Assembly (NCBI GenBank): GCA_039619475.1
Contig: CM077115.1
Location: forward strand, 551,636,826-551,700,825
Source: Icerya purchasi
Lineage: Eukaryota > Arthropoda > Insecta > Hemiptera > Monophlebidae
Direction of reading: 5' to 3'
Length of the DNA: 64,000 bases
Shown: one piece after another, positions 22,526-32,980 of the stretch
Position numbering within the stretch: position 1 is the first letter of the stretch
How the letters are laid out: each line of letters begins with the position of its first letter
Position numbers and translations under genes: made by a program
Notes under the pieces: generated by a model
The model's database searches: none
What the model saw: the letters and a program-made list of their open reading frames with translations, nothing else
What the model was told of the DNA's origin: nothing

Positions 22526-23014
22526 ATGAACGAAATCAATGAAATAGAAAGAGATTACCTATCTGGTGATATTATTAATAAAGTAATTAATATGATTACA
22601 CGTGATACTTCATACAATCCTGTTAATGTAAATTTAATGGGTATATATGATTATTCATTACCTCAAATATTGGATAAACACCTACAAATTTTACCCGACA
22701 AACAAACGAGTTTTATTGGAGAAATTACACACTGGGTTACTTTTTATTTTGATGGTTCTTTAATTCATGTATTCGACAGCCTAAATCGAGGATTTGTGAC
22801 TTCTGAACAAAAACTTTTTTTTGATAACTTATTGAGACAACGTTATAATTTCGTACATCATACAGTACAAAAGCAATCTAATGGGTTAGATAGTGGAGCT
22901 ATCGATATATTTCAACTTTCGCTTACCGTATTGATTTTCTTTTTAACCCGCATACTAAAGTTTCCAAAAAGAATTAAATGTAATATATTCCTCTCACATA
23001 TATTACACTGCTAG
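22526..23014 (+). pseudogene. Ulp1/C48-like cysteine protease remnant inside Helitron
   Basis: An open frame of 162 codons. Residues 69-70 (THWVTFYFDGS), 84 (HVFDSLNRG) and 117-124 (QKQSNGLDSG) fall in the order of the His-Asp-Gln-Cys catalytic set of Ulp1-type (C48) proteases, where the last motif is normally Q-x-N-G-x-D-C-G. Here the catalytic Cys is Ser123, so activity is doubtful unless Ser serves instead. From about residue 130 on, the frame runs into a fragment of the satellite repeat (22915-22990), which replaces the end of the domain. Ulp1-type enzymes cleave SUMO-like proteins, and related domains occur in several transposons. Its role in this Helitron is unknown. An adenovirus-type protease fold is a possible alternative. 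Confidence 0.6.
22915..22990 (+). repeat. Satellite fragment near the Helitron 3' end
   Basis: TTACCGTATTGATTTTCTTT and the following block match the second half-unit of the array (compare 19432-19475), including the CACTAAGG-like site. It fuses to the protease frame. Confidence 0.75.
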
Positions 23015-23166
23015 CGGTTTCAGTTTTTTTGATATTTTAATCTAAATCCCACTTTTTTAATTGATGTATTGGTGTACTTCTTTTTTCAAAAAAAAATTAG
23101 TATATGTAAACGATGCAGACTTTATGAAAATTTACGAAGTAATACAGTTTCAAGTCCGAAAGAACG

Positions 23167-23200
23167 GGCCGCGAAGCGGCCTGCGAGACCAATTCCCTAG
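23167..23200 (+). terminator. Helitron 3' terminus: hairpin and CTAG
   Basis: GGCCGC (23167-23172), loop GAA, GCGGCC (23176-23181), then 15 bases and CTAG at 23197-23200. In Helitrons this hairpin marks where rolling-circle transfer stops. Confidence 0.88.
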
Positions 23201-23624
23201 TATATATATATTGCTCTGTTACCTTTAACACAGACATACGAGTAAAGACAATATGTCATAACATTTTAATCAAATAACTGCATTAATTAACGATAGCAGC
23301 ATAGCTCGTTTACTAAATATTAAAATGTAGAGCGAGTAAATGTATCGCATTGCAATATTTGGGGTATGCTTCTCCGAGTTTCGTTACAAGGAAGATCCTT
23401 CTACTGGATAATGTACCACTGATGACTACGAGTATGTAAATATTATAAAAGAGAGAGGACTGATTAACGGGATATGAAAACTGATGCGTGACGATATATT
23501 AAGAACTTTAAGCGGGAAAGAAAACACACACAGCATTATAGCAGAAGTGAAAAGAGAACTGGAACTGAAATCATTGGCATAAGCGAAACAAGATGGCCCA
23601 GAATACCCGCCTACTAGACAATGT

Positions 23625-23847
23625 TATTTATTTATTTATATTAAATTTAGGTCGCTTCAACAACTAGGTTATTAGCGACCGCAATACATAATTATATTAA
23701 TATTATTTTATAATAGAAATATGAAATTAGCAACAAAATTAGACACTTAAATACAAATTCATATTAACATTTTATATTAACTTTAATATTTCAATAGATT
23801 TTAGGAACATGATTGCTTTATTTATTCCATCCTAGTCGTTCAGGCAT
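23625..23847 (-). mobile_element. LINE 3' end inserted with a 13-bp duplication
   Basis: The direct repeat TACTAGACAATGT occurs at 23612-23624 and 23848-23860. Between them is a TTTA-rich tail and then GGTCGCTTCAACAACTAGG and TTATTAGCGACCGC. On the minus strand this is a LINE 3' untranslated region with a TAAA tail. The family C endonuclease frame continues on both sides, confirming an insertion. Confidence 0.85.
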
Positions 23848-25544
23848 TACTAGACAATGTATTATACAGGAAACAACGCAAAGGAACACAGAAACGGACT
23901 TGGAACAACGGTGAATACAAATATCAGTAGAAATATACCAGGGTGATTGCAATGACCGAATTATTTTTTTACACAGGTATGTGCTTCAACAGGAGATAAA
24001 CAGCAAACGAAAACAAAGAATATCTATAAAAACCTTGGCACTAGAACCATCAACAAACCGCATCAAGTGACAATTATAATGAGTGACTTCAACGCGAAGA
24101 ACGGAACAGAGAAAAGAGGTGATGATAATACGGTAGGTAATTTCGGAATAGGGAAACAGAATGAATGGGATGACAGATTGGTTTCTGTCAAGAATAGATT
24201 CTCATGATGACAAATGCATAGTTGAAATTACCACTTTGCAGACGTTTGTGCACTTGGAAATCACTTTAGGGCAAACCTGATAATCTGGTTAAGGACCAGA
24301 CAGATTATGTATTAATAAACAAACAGTACATGAATGTATCTCAAAAAAAAAAAAAACACTGCCAAGAGCGGATGTGCAGAGCATCGTGTCTTGCTGAGGC
24401 AACAAAAATACGAGTCGAGTTAAAAATCGTAAGAACTAAAAAACCAACATTAAGAGACATGACGTCACTATGAACCGCAAATAAAATGCGAGATTGCGAG
24501 AGACCTCAACGAAAATAAAACTAGATACGTTAAAGAAGAAGAAAGAAAAGAAGTAAAAGACGTGCAGAATATAACAAGCAGTCGAAGAATAAATAAAATA
24601 TGGGAAAAACTAAAGCCAATATTCACGCTCTAAAACTAGACAAACAACAAAGGACGGATGAAGAACGAAATATTAAATTTAATGGAAGAAAAGAGAAAAG
24701 CAAAAATTAAACCAATACAACAGGAGTATCTTTGCCGGAAAACTTTAGTAAGGAAAAAAAATATGGAAAAGTTAAAATGGCTCAAAAATTAATTTTAAGA
24801 AATTTAAGAAGGGCTATAGCAGAAATTTCACAATTTTAACATGCATAAAAAAGTTATGTAGGAGGGATGTATCTAACAAACAATGGCTGAGGAATGAAAA
24901 TGGTGAAATGATAATAGAGGAAGATGAATGGACAGTATATATGAAGGAACTCTCCAAAGACAAAAAGGAGGGGGTATTTTTCAAATCTCGGAAACTATAG
25001 CAATCCAACATTACTAACTAGCGTCCGACATTGTACAAGCAATAAAATCGGTTTGCATCGTAGGAAAGCGTCACGAAAAAGAGAATTAGGATAAAGCGGT
25101 CAAGCTATTCAACAGTGTTTATGATATACCGCAGAGTTGATTTATACTAAAAAAGGGGAGAAGGCCTATCATCAATTATGGGTTAATCAGCGTAGAGAAC
25201 CACATATTAAAGGTGTTTGTGAGAAGATTTTAAACACAATATTGAATCATCAAGAAATGCATGGAATTAGTATCAGATATACAGTTCGGATTGCGGAAAT
25301 CAATAAGGACGGGCAAACATTAGTGAGCATTTCGACTTTGATACAAAAGAGATGCTTGGAGGAGCAAAACAACGACATAATAATGTATTTTTTAAACTTA
25401 CAGAAGGCATATTTTGAAGCACAATCAGTAAAATGTGTGCCAAAAGCCGGACCAGACCAATGAGATTTAAATATAATCAAACAGATATATATTGGAGGCA
25501 ACTCTTAAAAGCAGATTACAGTCTTACAAATTTATCATTAAATC

Positions 25545-26150
25545 GTATCACCCCACACAGTAGCAGGGGTATCGCGACCGTGATTTGTCACCCATTTAAT
25601 CATGCCGCGCCAGCAAATATGGTCTCGTGCGGTATGTACATAATCGTGAAAAGTACGGTTAGCCGATTCGCAGATCGCGTCCGACCACCCGGTCAGCACG
25701 CGACCTCGACCTCTTTTTCCATTGACCTTTCCCGGGATGATCAGCGTTCACTGCGCTCTGATCACACGACTAAAATACCTGCGGTATCCCGCTGAGCACA
25801 ATTGACGATTATACGAGTTGCTAGTCTGATTTAGTATCGAGACATTGGTTCTCCTAGCTGTCTCCCCGTAGAATACGCAACATAAACCGCCAGCACCACA
25901 TTTCAAATGACGTCTCTATACGCTTTTTGTCTACGCTGGTTAACGACTAGGTCCCCGTGTCATATAAGAACGCTGAGAAGACGAGCGAGTTCACCAGCCG
26001 TACCTTCACGACTTTACTAACAACGGAGTCGGGCGTAAATTCGTTTTTTAAACGGCTCATTTCGCTGCGTGTAATCTGCGCGTCGAATCTCATTTTTACA
26101 CCTGCCGCTGCTGTTTTGTAAAACAGCTTACACAGATTACCATTCCAATT
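25545..26150 (-). mobile_element. Second family C LINE C-terminus, inserted in reverse
   Basis: The minus-strand frame at 25947-26165 reads KMRFDAQITRSEMSRLKNEF, then KVVKVRLVNSLVFSAFLYDT, followed across stops by RIETSFEMWCWRFMLRI and VNADHPGKGQWKKRSRSR. This is the C-terminal region of an RTE-like LINE (LVFSVFLYGAETW...FEMWCWRRMLRI). It interrupts the plus-strand family C frame. Its borders are approximate. It is relatively CpG-rich compared with its host element. Confidence 0.7.
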
Positions 26151-26351
26151 AATAAAGGTGTACAACAGGGATGATGATGCGGTATTTCGTCGATATTGTT
26201 TAATTTGTATGCAGAAAATTACATAGGGAAAAAAATATTAAAAGAATCTAAGGAAGGCATTGCAAAGTACACGGACTGATGATAAACAATATATTATATT
26301 AAATAGACGGACGGCATGGCGATATTAGCAAACACGGTATAAGATATATAT

Positions 26352-26645
26352 GTAAGTGGTTAAGGTGCTTGGCTACCAAATTAGAGGTGTCATCGGTTTT
26401 ATCGAGACTTGTCGCGTTCCCGGATCCAAGTCGCTGTCCCAGTGGTTTATACCTAATCTGAAATTGAATATTGGTTATACCAGAGAATTATCCTGGGGGA
26501 AAGTAAAGGCGGCCGAGAGAAAGGAACCGACCCCAGTATTCTCCTTAGATCCATTAGATCCTTAAGTACCATTATGGAAAGCTTCACAATATCCCATGAT
26601 AGCCCTTATCTAGGATAATATGTGGGACTTACTTTACTTACTATT
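26352..26645 (+). mobile_element. tRNA-derived SINE copy 1
   Basis: It starts with GTGGTTAAGGTGCTTGGCTA (tRNA-like A box), then CGGATCCAAGTCGCTG, CTGAAATTGAATATTGGTTA, a CAGATCCATTA-like block, ATTATGGAAAGC and a TTACTTTACTTAC tail. The same blocks in the same order are found at 42622-42875 and, inverted, at 61438-61704. It lies inside the family C LINE. Confidence 0.75.
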
Positions 26646-27404
26646 ATTGAAAATAAAATTATATCTGCAATGTGATTAAATCAGGATTACACATAAATAC
26701 GCAGAAAACCAAAATATCAAAATATTCGATAATAACAAGACCGCACACCCAATAATAATAACTCTATCGGTGAAAAGACCGTAGAAGTGATCGAAATCTC
26801 CGCTGTTTATGCTGATAAAGAAAACAGAACGAGAATATCGAACAAGGAAGATCGGTTAAAATGATATCTATATTCAGTAACAAAAATCTCAGCCTCAAAT
26901 TAAGATTAAAGGATGTTAAATGGTATTCGGTTTTACTATATTACTACGGGGTGGTAGAGACGTGGATATTAAAAAGTGGAATTGTGAAAAACCACCTAGA
27001 ATCGTTCCAAATGCAGGTCTTCAGAAGAGATCTAAAGATATCGTGAACCGTACACCGAATCATAGAGTTCTAGAAAGAATAGGGCAAACTTGTATTTAGG
27101 CCGACGCCACATTATGATGAAGCATGAACTAGTACGAGGCAAAATAGAAGGCCCTAGACGTAAAAAGGGACGCAGAAGAGTATCGTGGATAGAAAATCTA
27201 GAAAATTGGTCAGTCGCTGATCAGCCAGCAGATTATTCTATTCGGCCAGGAACAACCGAATCTCAGCCTTTCGCAAATTGCGGCCAACCTTCACTAACGG
27301 ACATGTACAAGAATAAGAAGGCGAAATTGGCACGGCTCCGCGTCCGAAGCGTTTATGTTGTGAAATTGTAACATCCGGATGGCACACTATTATATTTGGT
27401 AGTA

Positions 27405-27868
27405 GGTGAAAAAGTTTAATTTGAATTCACGATATGCCCATATCAGCCCACTGCTGGGTGTAGGCAATCCCTAGCGGGATAAGTTAGCCTAATCTCCCGT
27501 GCTGGCCAGGAAAATTGGGAGATGAATTTTATACCTGCTGCCGGGTTTTTATTCGCTAATGAAGCGTGCTGCCAACAATGTGAGAAAGCTTATCAGTGGG
27601 TGAGGCGAAGCCAAGACGACTAGCCTTTATTTAGGTTGATTAGCTCGCCGGCTGAATATTTCTATACGACGCTAATACACACGACTACAATTCGAACTGA
27701 CTATAGTCGCTTGATTTATCGATACACAAATGCAGTTTCCTAAGTGTGTGTCTAAACTGCTGTGCACTAAACTAGCGCCGCATAATTTTTGTCGTCGCCC
27801 GGTATCAAACCCGAGACCTCCGGATCGGAAGTGTCAAACGTTCTAGCCACTAGGCCAAACGCGACGAC
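27405..27868 (-). mobile_element. tRNA-derived SINE of a second family
   Basis: On the minus strand the head at 27868-27791 is tRNA-like: a 7-bp acceptor pair (GTCGTCG at 27791-27797 with CGACGAC at 27862-27868), an A box TGGCCTAGTGG (27847-27857) and a B box GGTTTGATACC (27801-27811). The body runs to about 27405 and contains a CCCACTGCTGGGTGTAGGC block. The anticodon loop lacks the universal T before the anticodon and a long body follows, so this is a SINE and not a tRNA gene. Confidence 0.75.
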
Positions 27869-27884
27869 TTAATTTGAATTATAT

Positions 27885-27965
27885 CTGTTTATTTCACTTC
27901 CGTGGTATCATGAAGCTTTGTCTTCGAAACGCGTCGGGGTATTTGATAGATTAAATAATTGTTTC
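27885..27965 (+). mobile_element. Penelope-like terminal-repeat remnant
   Basis: ATCATGAAGCTTTGTCTTCG followed by AAACGCGTCGGGG (27908-27940) is of the same TGAnGn...CGAAACG type as the motifs at 10301, 10493 and 56786. Only the motif supports the call. Confidence 0.35.
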
Positions 27966-28834
27966 CAATTAGTGTTTAATGATGAATATTTTACACATTT
28001 TTTTTTTTGATTGAGTAAAATTCTTGAAACTGTCGCTAGATAAAAAGATAAAAAGTCAGAATGTAAAGTTTTCCGAATAGGAAAGGTAATTTACTTTCAT
28101 CTTGTCCGACACACGTAGTTCATAGGAACTGTCTGCATTGCCGTAACTATTTCGCTTTAAAATTTCGCCCTCGACACTAAATATAACACAGAAGGACTAT
28201 CCTCGAAGAAAATTTAACTGCCAACATAGGCAGCTAGACGCCTTCTGGGTTTGCGCATAACCGTCTGGAAATATCAGACGCTTCTCTCTACACATGTACG
28301 GCGATTATTTAACGCGACGACTAGACTATAACCCTGTCCAAACCAGGAATATGAATGCTGCATTAAACATTCAATTCTCTTATAGCATTCAAGTTTTCCC
28401 TCGTCATCGAGGAAAGCAGATAGGCTAATTTATCGACGCCGCCAGGTATAAACGTTACTCCGCGGCGATCGATTTAGCCGTGTTGTAATATTTGTTGGTA
28501 TGTCCCCCCGGAGAGAACGTTTTGATGGAGCTACCGAATGTCAACAGTCAAAATATTTTAGCTCCTTTTGCGAAATGTATCGCTACCGGTACAAGAGTGA
28601 TCTTCTTTCCGACGACTTCGCTTTACACATAACCTAAGATTTTAGGCGATAGCTATCCTTTTTCGCTTCGATCCTGCCACAAACGGCATATTTCCCTGCT
28701 TCGGATAGAACGTGTTTTTTGAATTTCCAAGTGCGAACGATCAAATGCCAACGAGAATTGTCACTTAAGCCGGTGAATTTGTATCAGCATAAATTTAATC
28801 GTAAGAAAGAGGCGTTTAACTGTGGTAAACTTCT
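27966..28834. other. Unassigned stretch
   Basis: No frame over 60 codons and no motif recognised. Base composition is less AT-rich than average, and parts may be unread LINE sequence upstream of the RT fragment. Confidence 0.4.
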
Positions 28835-29885
28835 GGTTGTTTGCAATTCGTACTCTTGCGCAGCGCTGCCGTGATATGCATCTCGACGTTTATGCTTGCG
28901 TTATTGATTATCAAAAAGCCTTCGACTGCGTCCGCCACAACAAACTGATGGAGACACTGGCAACGCTTGGGATAGACAGACAAGATATTCGTATTATTGC
29001 TCAACTATACTGGAATCAAATAGCGGAAATAAAAGTCGACTCATCTGGATCTGATGAGTTCTGCAGGAATACGTGTGCTGTCTCCTCTGATATATACGCG
29101 GAGACAATATTCAATGATAAAGGAATCACAGTTAACGGCACCTCAATTAATAACATTCGTTACGCGGACAATAGTCTTGTGATAGCAGAAAAACGAGACG
29201 ATTTTCCAGAAATGATGGACCGAGTCGTACAACACAGTAAGCTTTTCGGACTCTCTGTGAACATAGTCAAAACAAAAGTCACGATTTCCGCAAAAAAAAA
29301 CCCCGATAAGATGCAGAATAAATATTAACGGAATGGAGTTAGCTCATTAAAATATCTCGGTACTATCTTGGATGACACATGCACCGTAAGAAGAGAGATT
29401 TGTTCGAGAATTGAACAGGCCAGATCAACGTTTATAAAAATGAAGAATTTATTCACGATGCTCGAGCTTAGACGACCGCTACTGCGATGTTACATTTTCT
29501 CGATTTTATATTACGGTTGCGAGAACTGGACTCTGGACGCTGCCCTAGACAGGAACATATAGGCTTTTGAGTTGTATACGTATCGACGCATTCTCCGAAT
29601 CTCCTGGACTGAGAAAAACACGAACAAAGAGAGGTACTCAGCAGACTAAAAAATGAACCAGAAGGACTCAATTAAGGAAAGAAAGTTGACATATCTCGGG
29701 CATACTCTACGCGGGCCAAAGTATGTGAGGTTCTACGTTTAATTCTACAAGGAAAAATCGCCGAAAAACGATAGGACGTAGACAGAACTCTTGGCTAAAA
29801 GATCTTCACCGTTGGTTCAATAGTCGAGCTGTTTTGTATCCAAAATTACCTTCGTAGCAGAGACGGCGTATGAAGAAGAAGAAAG
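28835..29885 (+). mobile_element. Family C RTE-like LINE: RT palm to 3' end
   Basis: The frame at 28822-29328 gives LAQRCRDMHLDVYACVIDYQ and KAFDCVRHNKLMETL (RT motif A, Asp present), then LYWNQIAEIKVD and the motif C box YADN at 29161-29172, where the second Asp of YxDD is Asn. A deletion removes the RGVRQGCVLSPLLFN segment between them: FCRNTCAVSS runs straight into DIYAETIFN. After a frameshift, 29342-29562 has YLGTILDDTCTVRRE and FSILYYGCENWTLDAALDRN. It then decays to KLTYLGHTLRGPKY and ends in a short GAAGAAGAAG run near 29870-29882, the simple-repeat tail common in RTE-like LINEs. Confidence 0.85.
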
Positions 29886-32595
29886 TTCTGGTTATCATTC
29901 GGCAGCGGACAGCATGAAGAGAGAAAAGATTATTCCGGCGAAGGATGAAACAGAATGACCAGTTTATGGTGAGCGAGAATAGGGCGATAAAGGAAGACGT
30001 GAAGTAATAAAAGGAAAGGATAGATGTTCTAGGGGTTAATTTGAATTTCGTTTAGGTGAGTGGGCAATTTTTCACGTCCATTCTCGGCGACCGTTTATGC
30101 CGTTTAAGAGAAACAAAAACATAATGACGTTTATCCACTGCACGTGCACAGTCAAATTCAACTCGGGTCGGTAATTTTGAATGTTTTCAGTAAATGTCAA
30201 GTATTGTCAAATAATTATTATTATAATATATATACATATATTAATAATATAAATATTGACATAGAAAATAGCGATACAATGGTAAAGTTCCGAACGAACA
30301 GTTTGCAGTGTGCAAAAAAAGCTTAGAAAATGGCGGTCAGTCGGAAAAATGAATAAGATGTTCGGAGGCAGTGCTTGAGAATGACTTATTTATTGCAGCT
30401 CGGATGCACCGTTTAATTGCATCGGTGGTCGACGACCAGAGGCAGACGGCGAGCGAGCGCTCTCTAGACGAAACTGTTAAGCTTGATGCGTGTGTACATA
30501 TTTTATGCGTTTCGTTACCGATTCAGATGTTAATGTAAGATCGGATGATAGCGGATAAGGCAAGGTGTACAGCACGGATGCGGATAGTTGGCTTAATTAA
30601 ATGGCGTTGTAAAGTTGGTTGCTCGATTAAAGTGTTGTACATATGGCAGTGGAAAAGTTGCTGGCACCCGTGCTGAAATAAGCGAGGCCGGAAAGTTGCA
30701 GAGGGTATGCGAATTCGCGAATGAGATTATGCATAATTCGGTACTTTGTTCAACGGTTTCCGAGTAAATTCGTAATCAGGCGGCAGGCGACGAAAAATGA
30801 TAGGTCCCTTGATTATTGTTAGTCGAAACTGCTGCTCTCTTACTGGCAGCGATCTTTTATACCGCTACTAGTCGTCTGCTCTACCTAGCTGTCTACCTAT
30901 ACAGATATATGTATGTAGGCTTTATTTTGACGCACTCTCGCACCCCCCCAATACCGCCGCACCGCCACACCGCCGACCCGAAAAGTTTAGAACGACAACA
31001 GCGCGACCGGAGAATAAATGAATATCTAAGTAACGTAAAATACCATCGCGGCCACCGCATGAACCAGCTCGATAATTCTAAATAAAAATGCCGTCCACAC
31101 AGACACGCTCCTTGAACCGTCCCGCGTCGCACGCGCATACTGTTAATTGAACATGGCGCGCACATTTTTATTTCATATTAATTTTTAGAGCAATTATTGC
31201 TCCGCGCACTTCCTTCGGTCAATCTTCGCTCGCTTCCCGGTTTACGCCACATATTGGAATTTCGACAATATCATTCGCAGCGACCGATCGACAATTGCGA
31301 CATTTTTGGATTTAGCGGCCTTTGGATTTAGCGGCCTTTCGAATCGAGCAATTAGACATATACGAGTATATATCGAGAGCGAAGTACGTTAATCACACCG
31401 TGAAAGTGAACAAATCCGAACAAATTGAATGTGTTTTAACGAGTATGCCGGATGTGCACAATTTCACGAAGACTACTCGATGACAGAGTTCCAGCAGGGG
31501 TTCCCCTAATGAGAATCGAGACCAAGTAAATATCAAGTTAACCTCATTCCAACCGATTCGGATAAAAAGAAAATGTCACCATGATTATTATAGTGTCTTC
31601 GAAATTTTTACTAGACATGATACACACATATGGGGGGCATTTTCTGGTTTCTTATAAAAGAGTTGTCGCGGCCGACAATTTCAGTAATTTTTTATTGAAT
31701 CAAAGAGCAGCTGCTACAGACCGGATCGAATGGGATTTCTCCTTGCCGTATTATTTAAAACATGAAAACGAATCAGCACGTCGAAGCAGAAGAATCTTCA
31801 CCTCACTCAAACTGGCAGTGCTGTGAAGTGCTCGCGAATAATATTTGCCTCTCGGAAACAAAACAAGAATACCGAGAATTTTTTATGAAAATTTAATGTT
31901 TAGTTGTTTTTTTGTTTTTTTCCTATTACAATTAAATCGTTTTGTTTTTTAATTTAAGAATTTCCCCGATAAAGGTTTATCGGAACGAAATTCTTTTGCG
32001 CGGCTTGTCAATAAGAGTAAACTGGCAGAAATCATCGGAGAACGAAAACGCGTTATGCGTCGTCCTCCAGGCGACCTTCACTCTCTTTCTATTATATATA
32101 TATATATATATTATATGTGTATGTGCGTGCGCGCGAGTATCGAGATTCAAGCAGCAAGCATTGTGCGCGGTCAGCTGTATACACTCATTCTAAGCACGTG
32201 TACATTTTATTGAATTTGAAAATTGGCGCGGTTCGTTTTTAATTATTTCCAATTACACCGATTTTTTTCATCAAGTTAAACACGCTCGTCGACAAATTTC
32301 TAACATCAAGTACGTAATTAAAAATTCGATGTTTTCTCGGTTACGAGTAAAATTCTGTTAAAATTTTGCCTATTCTTAATTAAGGTAGTGTGTTTTTTCC
32401 TTTAACCTGTTCTATTGTTTATCGTACACTTTACCGAGTGTGACTATTATAGCTAATATCTATCGAAAATCGAAAGGATCCTACTGGGTGTCCTTGGACA
32501 CACCACCTCTCTTTTCTTTATTTATTTAGTTGCTTCAGTGTTTTCTAGACAATTTATTGTTTATATGGTTATAATCAAAAAAAAAAAAAAAAAGA
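29886..32595. other. Less AT-rich stretch without recognised repeats or genes
   Basis: Frames are short and overlap on both strands. A perfect 16-bp tandem duplication (TTTGGATTTAGCGGCC) lies at 31305-31336, and a TA run at about 32091-32112. An A-run at about 32578-32596 may be the tail of an unrecognised retroelement. CpG-containing words are common between 30380 and 31420. Confidence 0.4.
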
Positions 32596-32599
32596 AAAT

Positions 32600-32980
32600 A
32601 TCGCGATTGTGTGATTGACGAGCGTGACTAGAATCAATCATTCTCTACTCCCCTCTTCTCGCTTTCGTTTTTCTTTAGCTCTTTCTCCTTTCTGTTCTGT
32701 TCACGCTTCTGAGCCTTCTTGTATTTGTGACACTCAAATCACATCCTATTCAAATGTTCTGCACTCTCTAACGAACGCTCCTTTCTTTACGCCCAACTTC
32801 TAGTTTTGGGTCTTCCTACTCCCTTTAACATTACCTATATATTCTTTCCTTCCCATTGCCTTCAGTTATTCCATTGTTGCTGTCCTTTGTCTTTTCCATT
32901 TCTGACCGCTTGGCTATTTAGTTATAACTCTTAATTCTTCATGTTGTTGGGTCAAGGCCGCTGGCGCGCCCAGGGTAGGG
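32600..32980 (+). mobile_element. Family A LINE 3' remnant
   Basis: RINHSLLPSSRFRFSLALSP (32627-32690) matches the zinc-region lead-in of the family (compare RFGHSLLPSSLFRYSLVPSP in the copy at 13803), followed by SVHASEPSCICDT. The DNA then decays to a pyrimidine-rich stretch and an A-run near 32983. There is no GLPTPY motif and the tail is altered, so this is an old copy. Confidence 0.6.

Larger units (their letters stand above)
18212..23200 (+). mobile_element. Helitron, both ends present, internally decayed
   Basis: The 5' end reads TCTATTATATAAAGCTGC, preceded by A at 18211. The 3' end has a perfect GC hairpin (23167-23181) and then, after 15 bases, CTAG at 23197-23200, followed by T. 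A 5' TC, a 3' hairpin with CTRR and insertion between A and T without target duplication are the defining features of Helitrons (rolling-circle transposons). Inside are, in order, a satellite-like array, a broken Rep protein with the HUH motif, a stray satellite piece, a Ulp1-like protease remnant and another satellite piece. The helicase half of RepHel is absent, so this copy could only be moved by another element. Confidence 0.88.
23480..27240 (+). mobile_element. Family C RTE-like LINE, decayed and split by insertions
   Basis: The same LINE type as at 15237-17840 but on the plus strand. Endonuclease pieces are GKENTHSIIAEVKREL near 23505, IIGISETRWP-like near 23580 and VTIIMSDFNAKNGTEK near 24075. 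The RT begins near 25020 with DIVQAIKSVCI and later has FLNLQKAYFEAQ near 25390. After an inserted block come KGVQQG and LFNLYAEN near 26150-26220. After a SINE comes the C-terminus with NKNLSLKLRL (26880), GVVETWILKSGIVK (26950) and GRRRVSWIENLENW (27170). Three insertions interrupt it: a LINE tail (23625-23847), an opposite-strand family C piece (25545-26150) and a SINE (26352-26645). Confidence 0.8.

Noticed and set aside
27791..27868. tRNA gene on the minus strand
   Set aside because: The acceptor arms pair, but the anticodon loop lacks the expected T before the anticodon, the T-arm pairs poorly and a SINE body follows directly.
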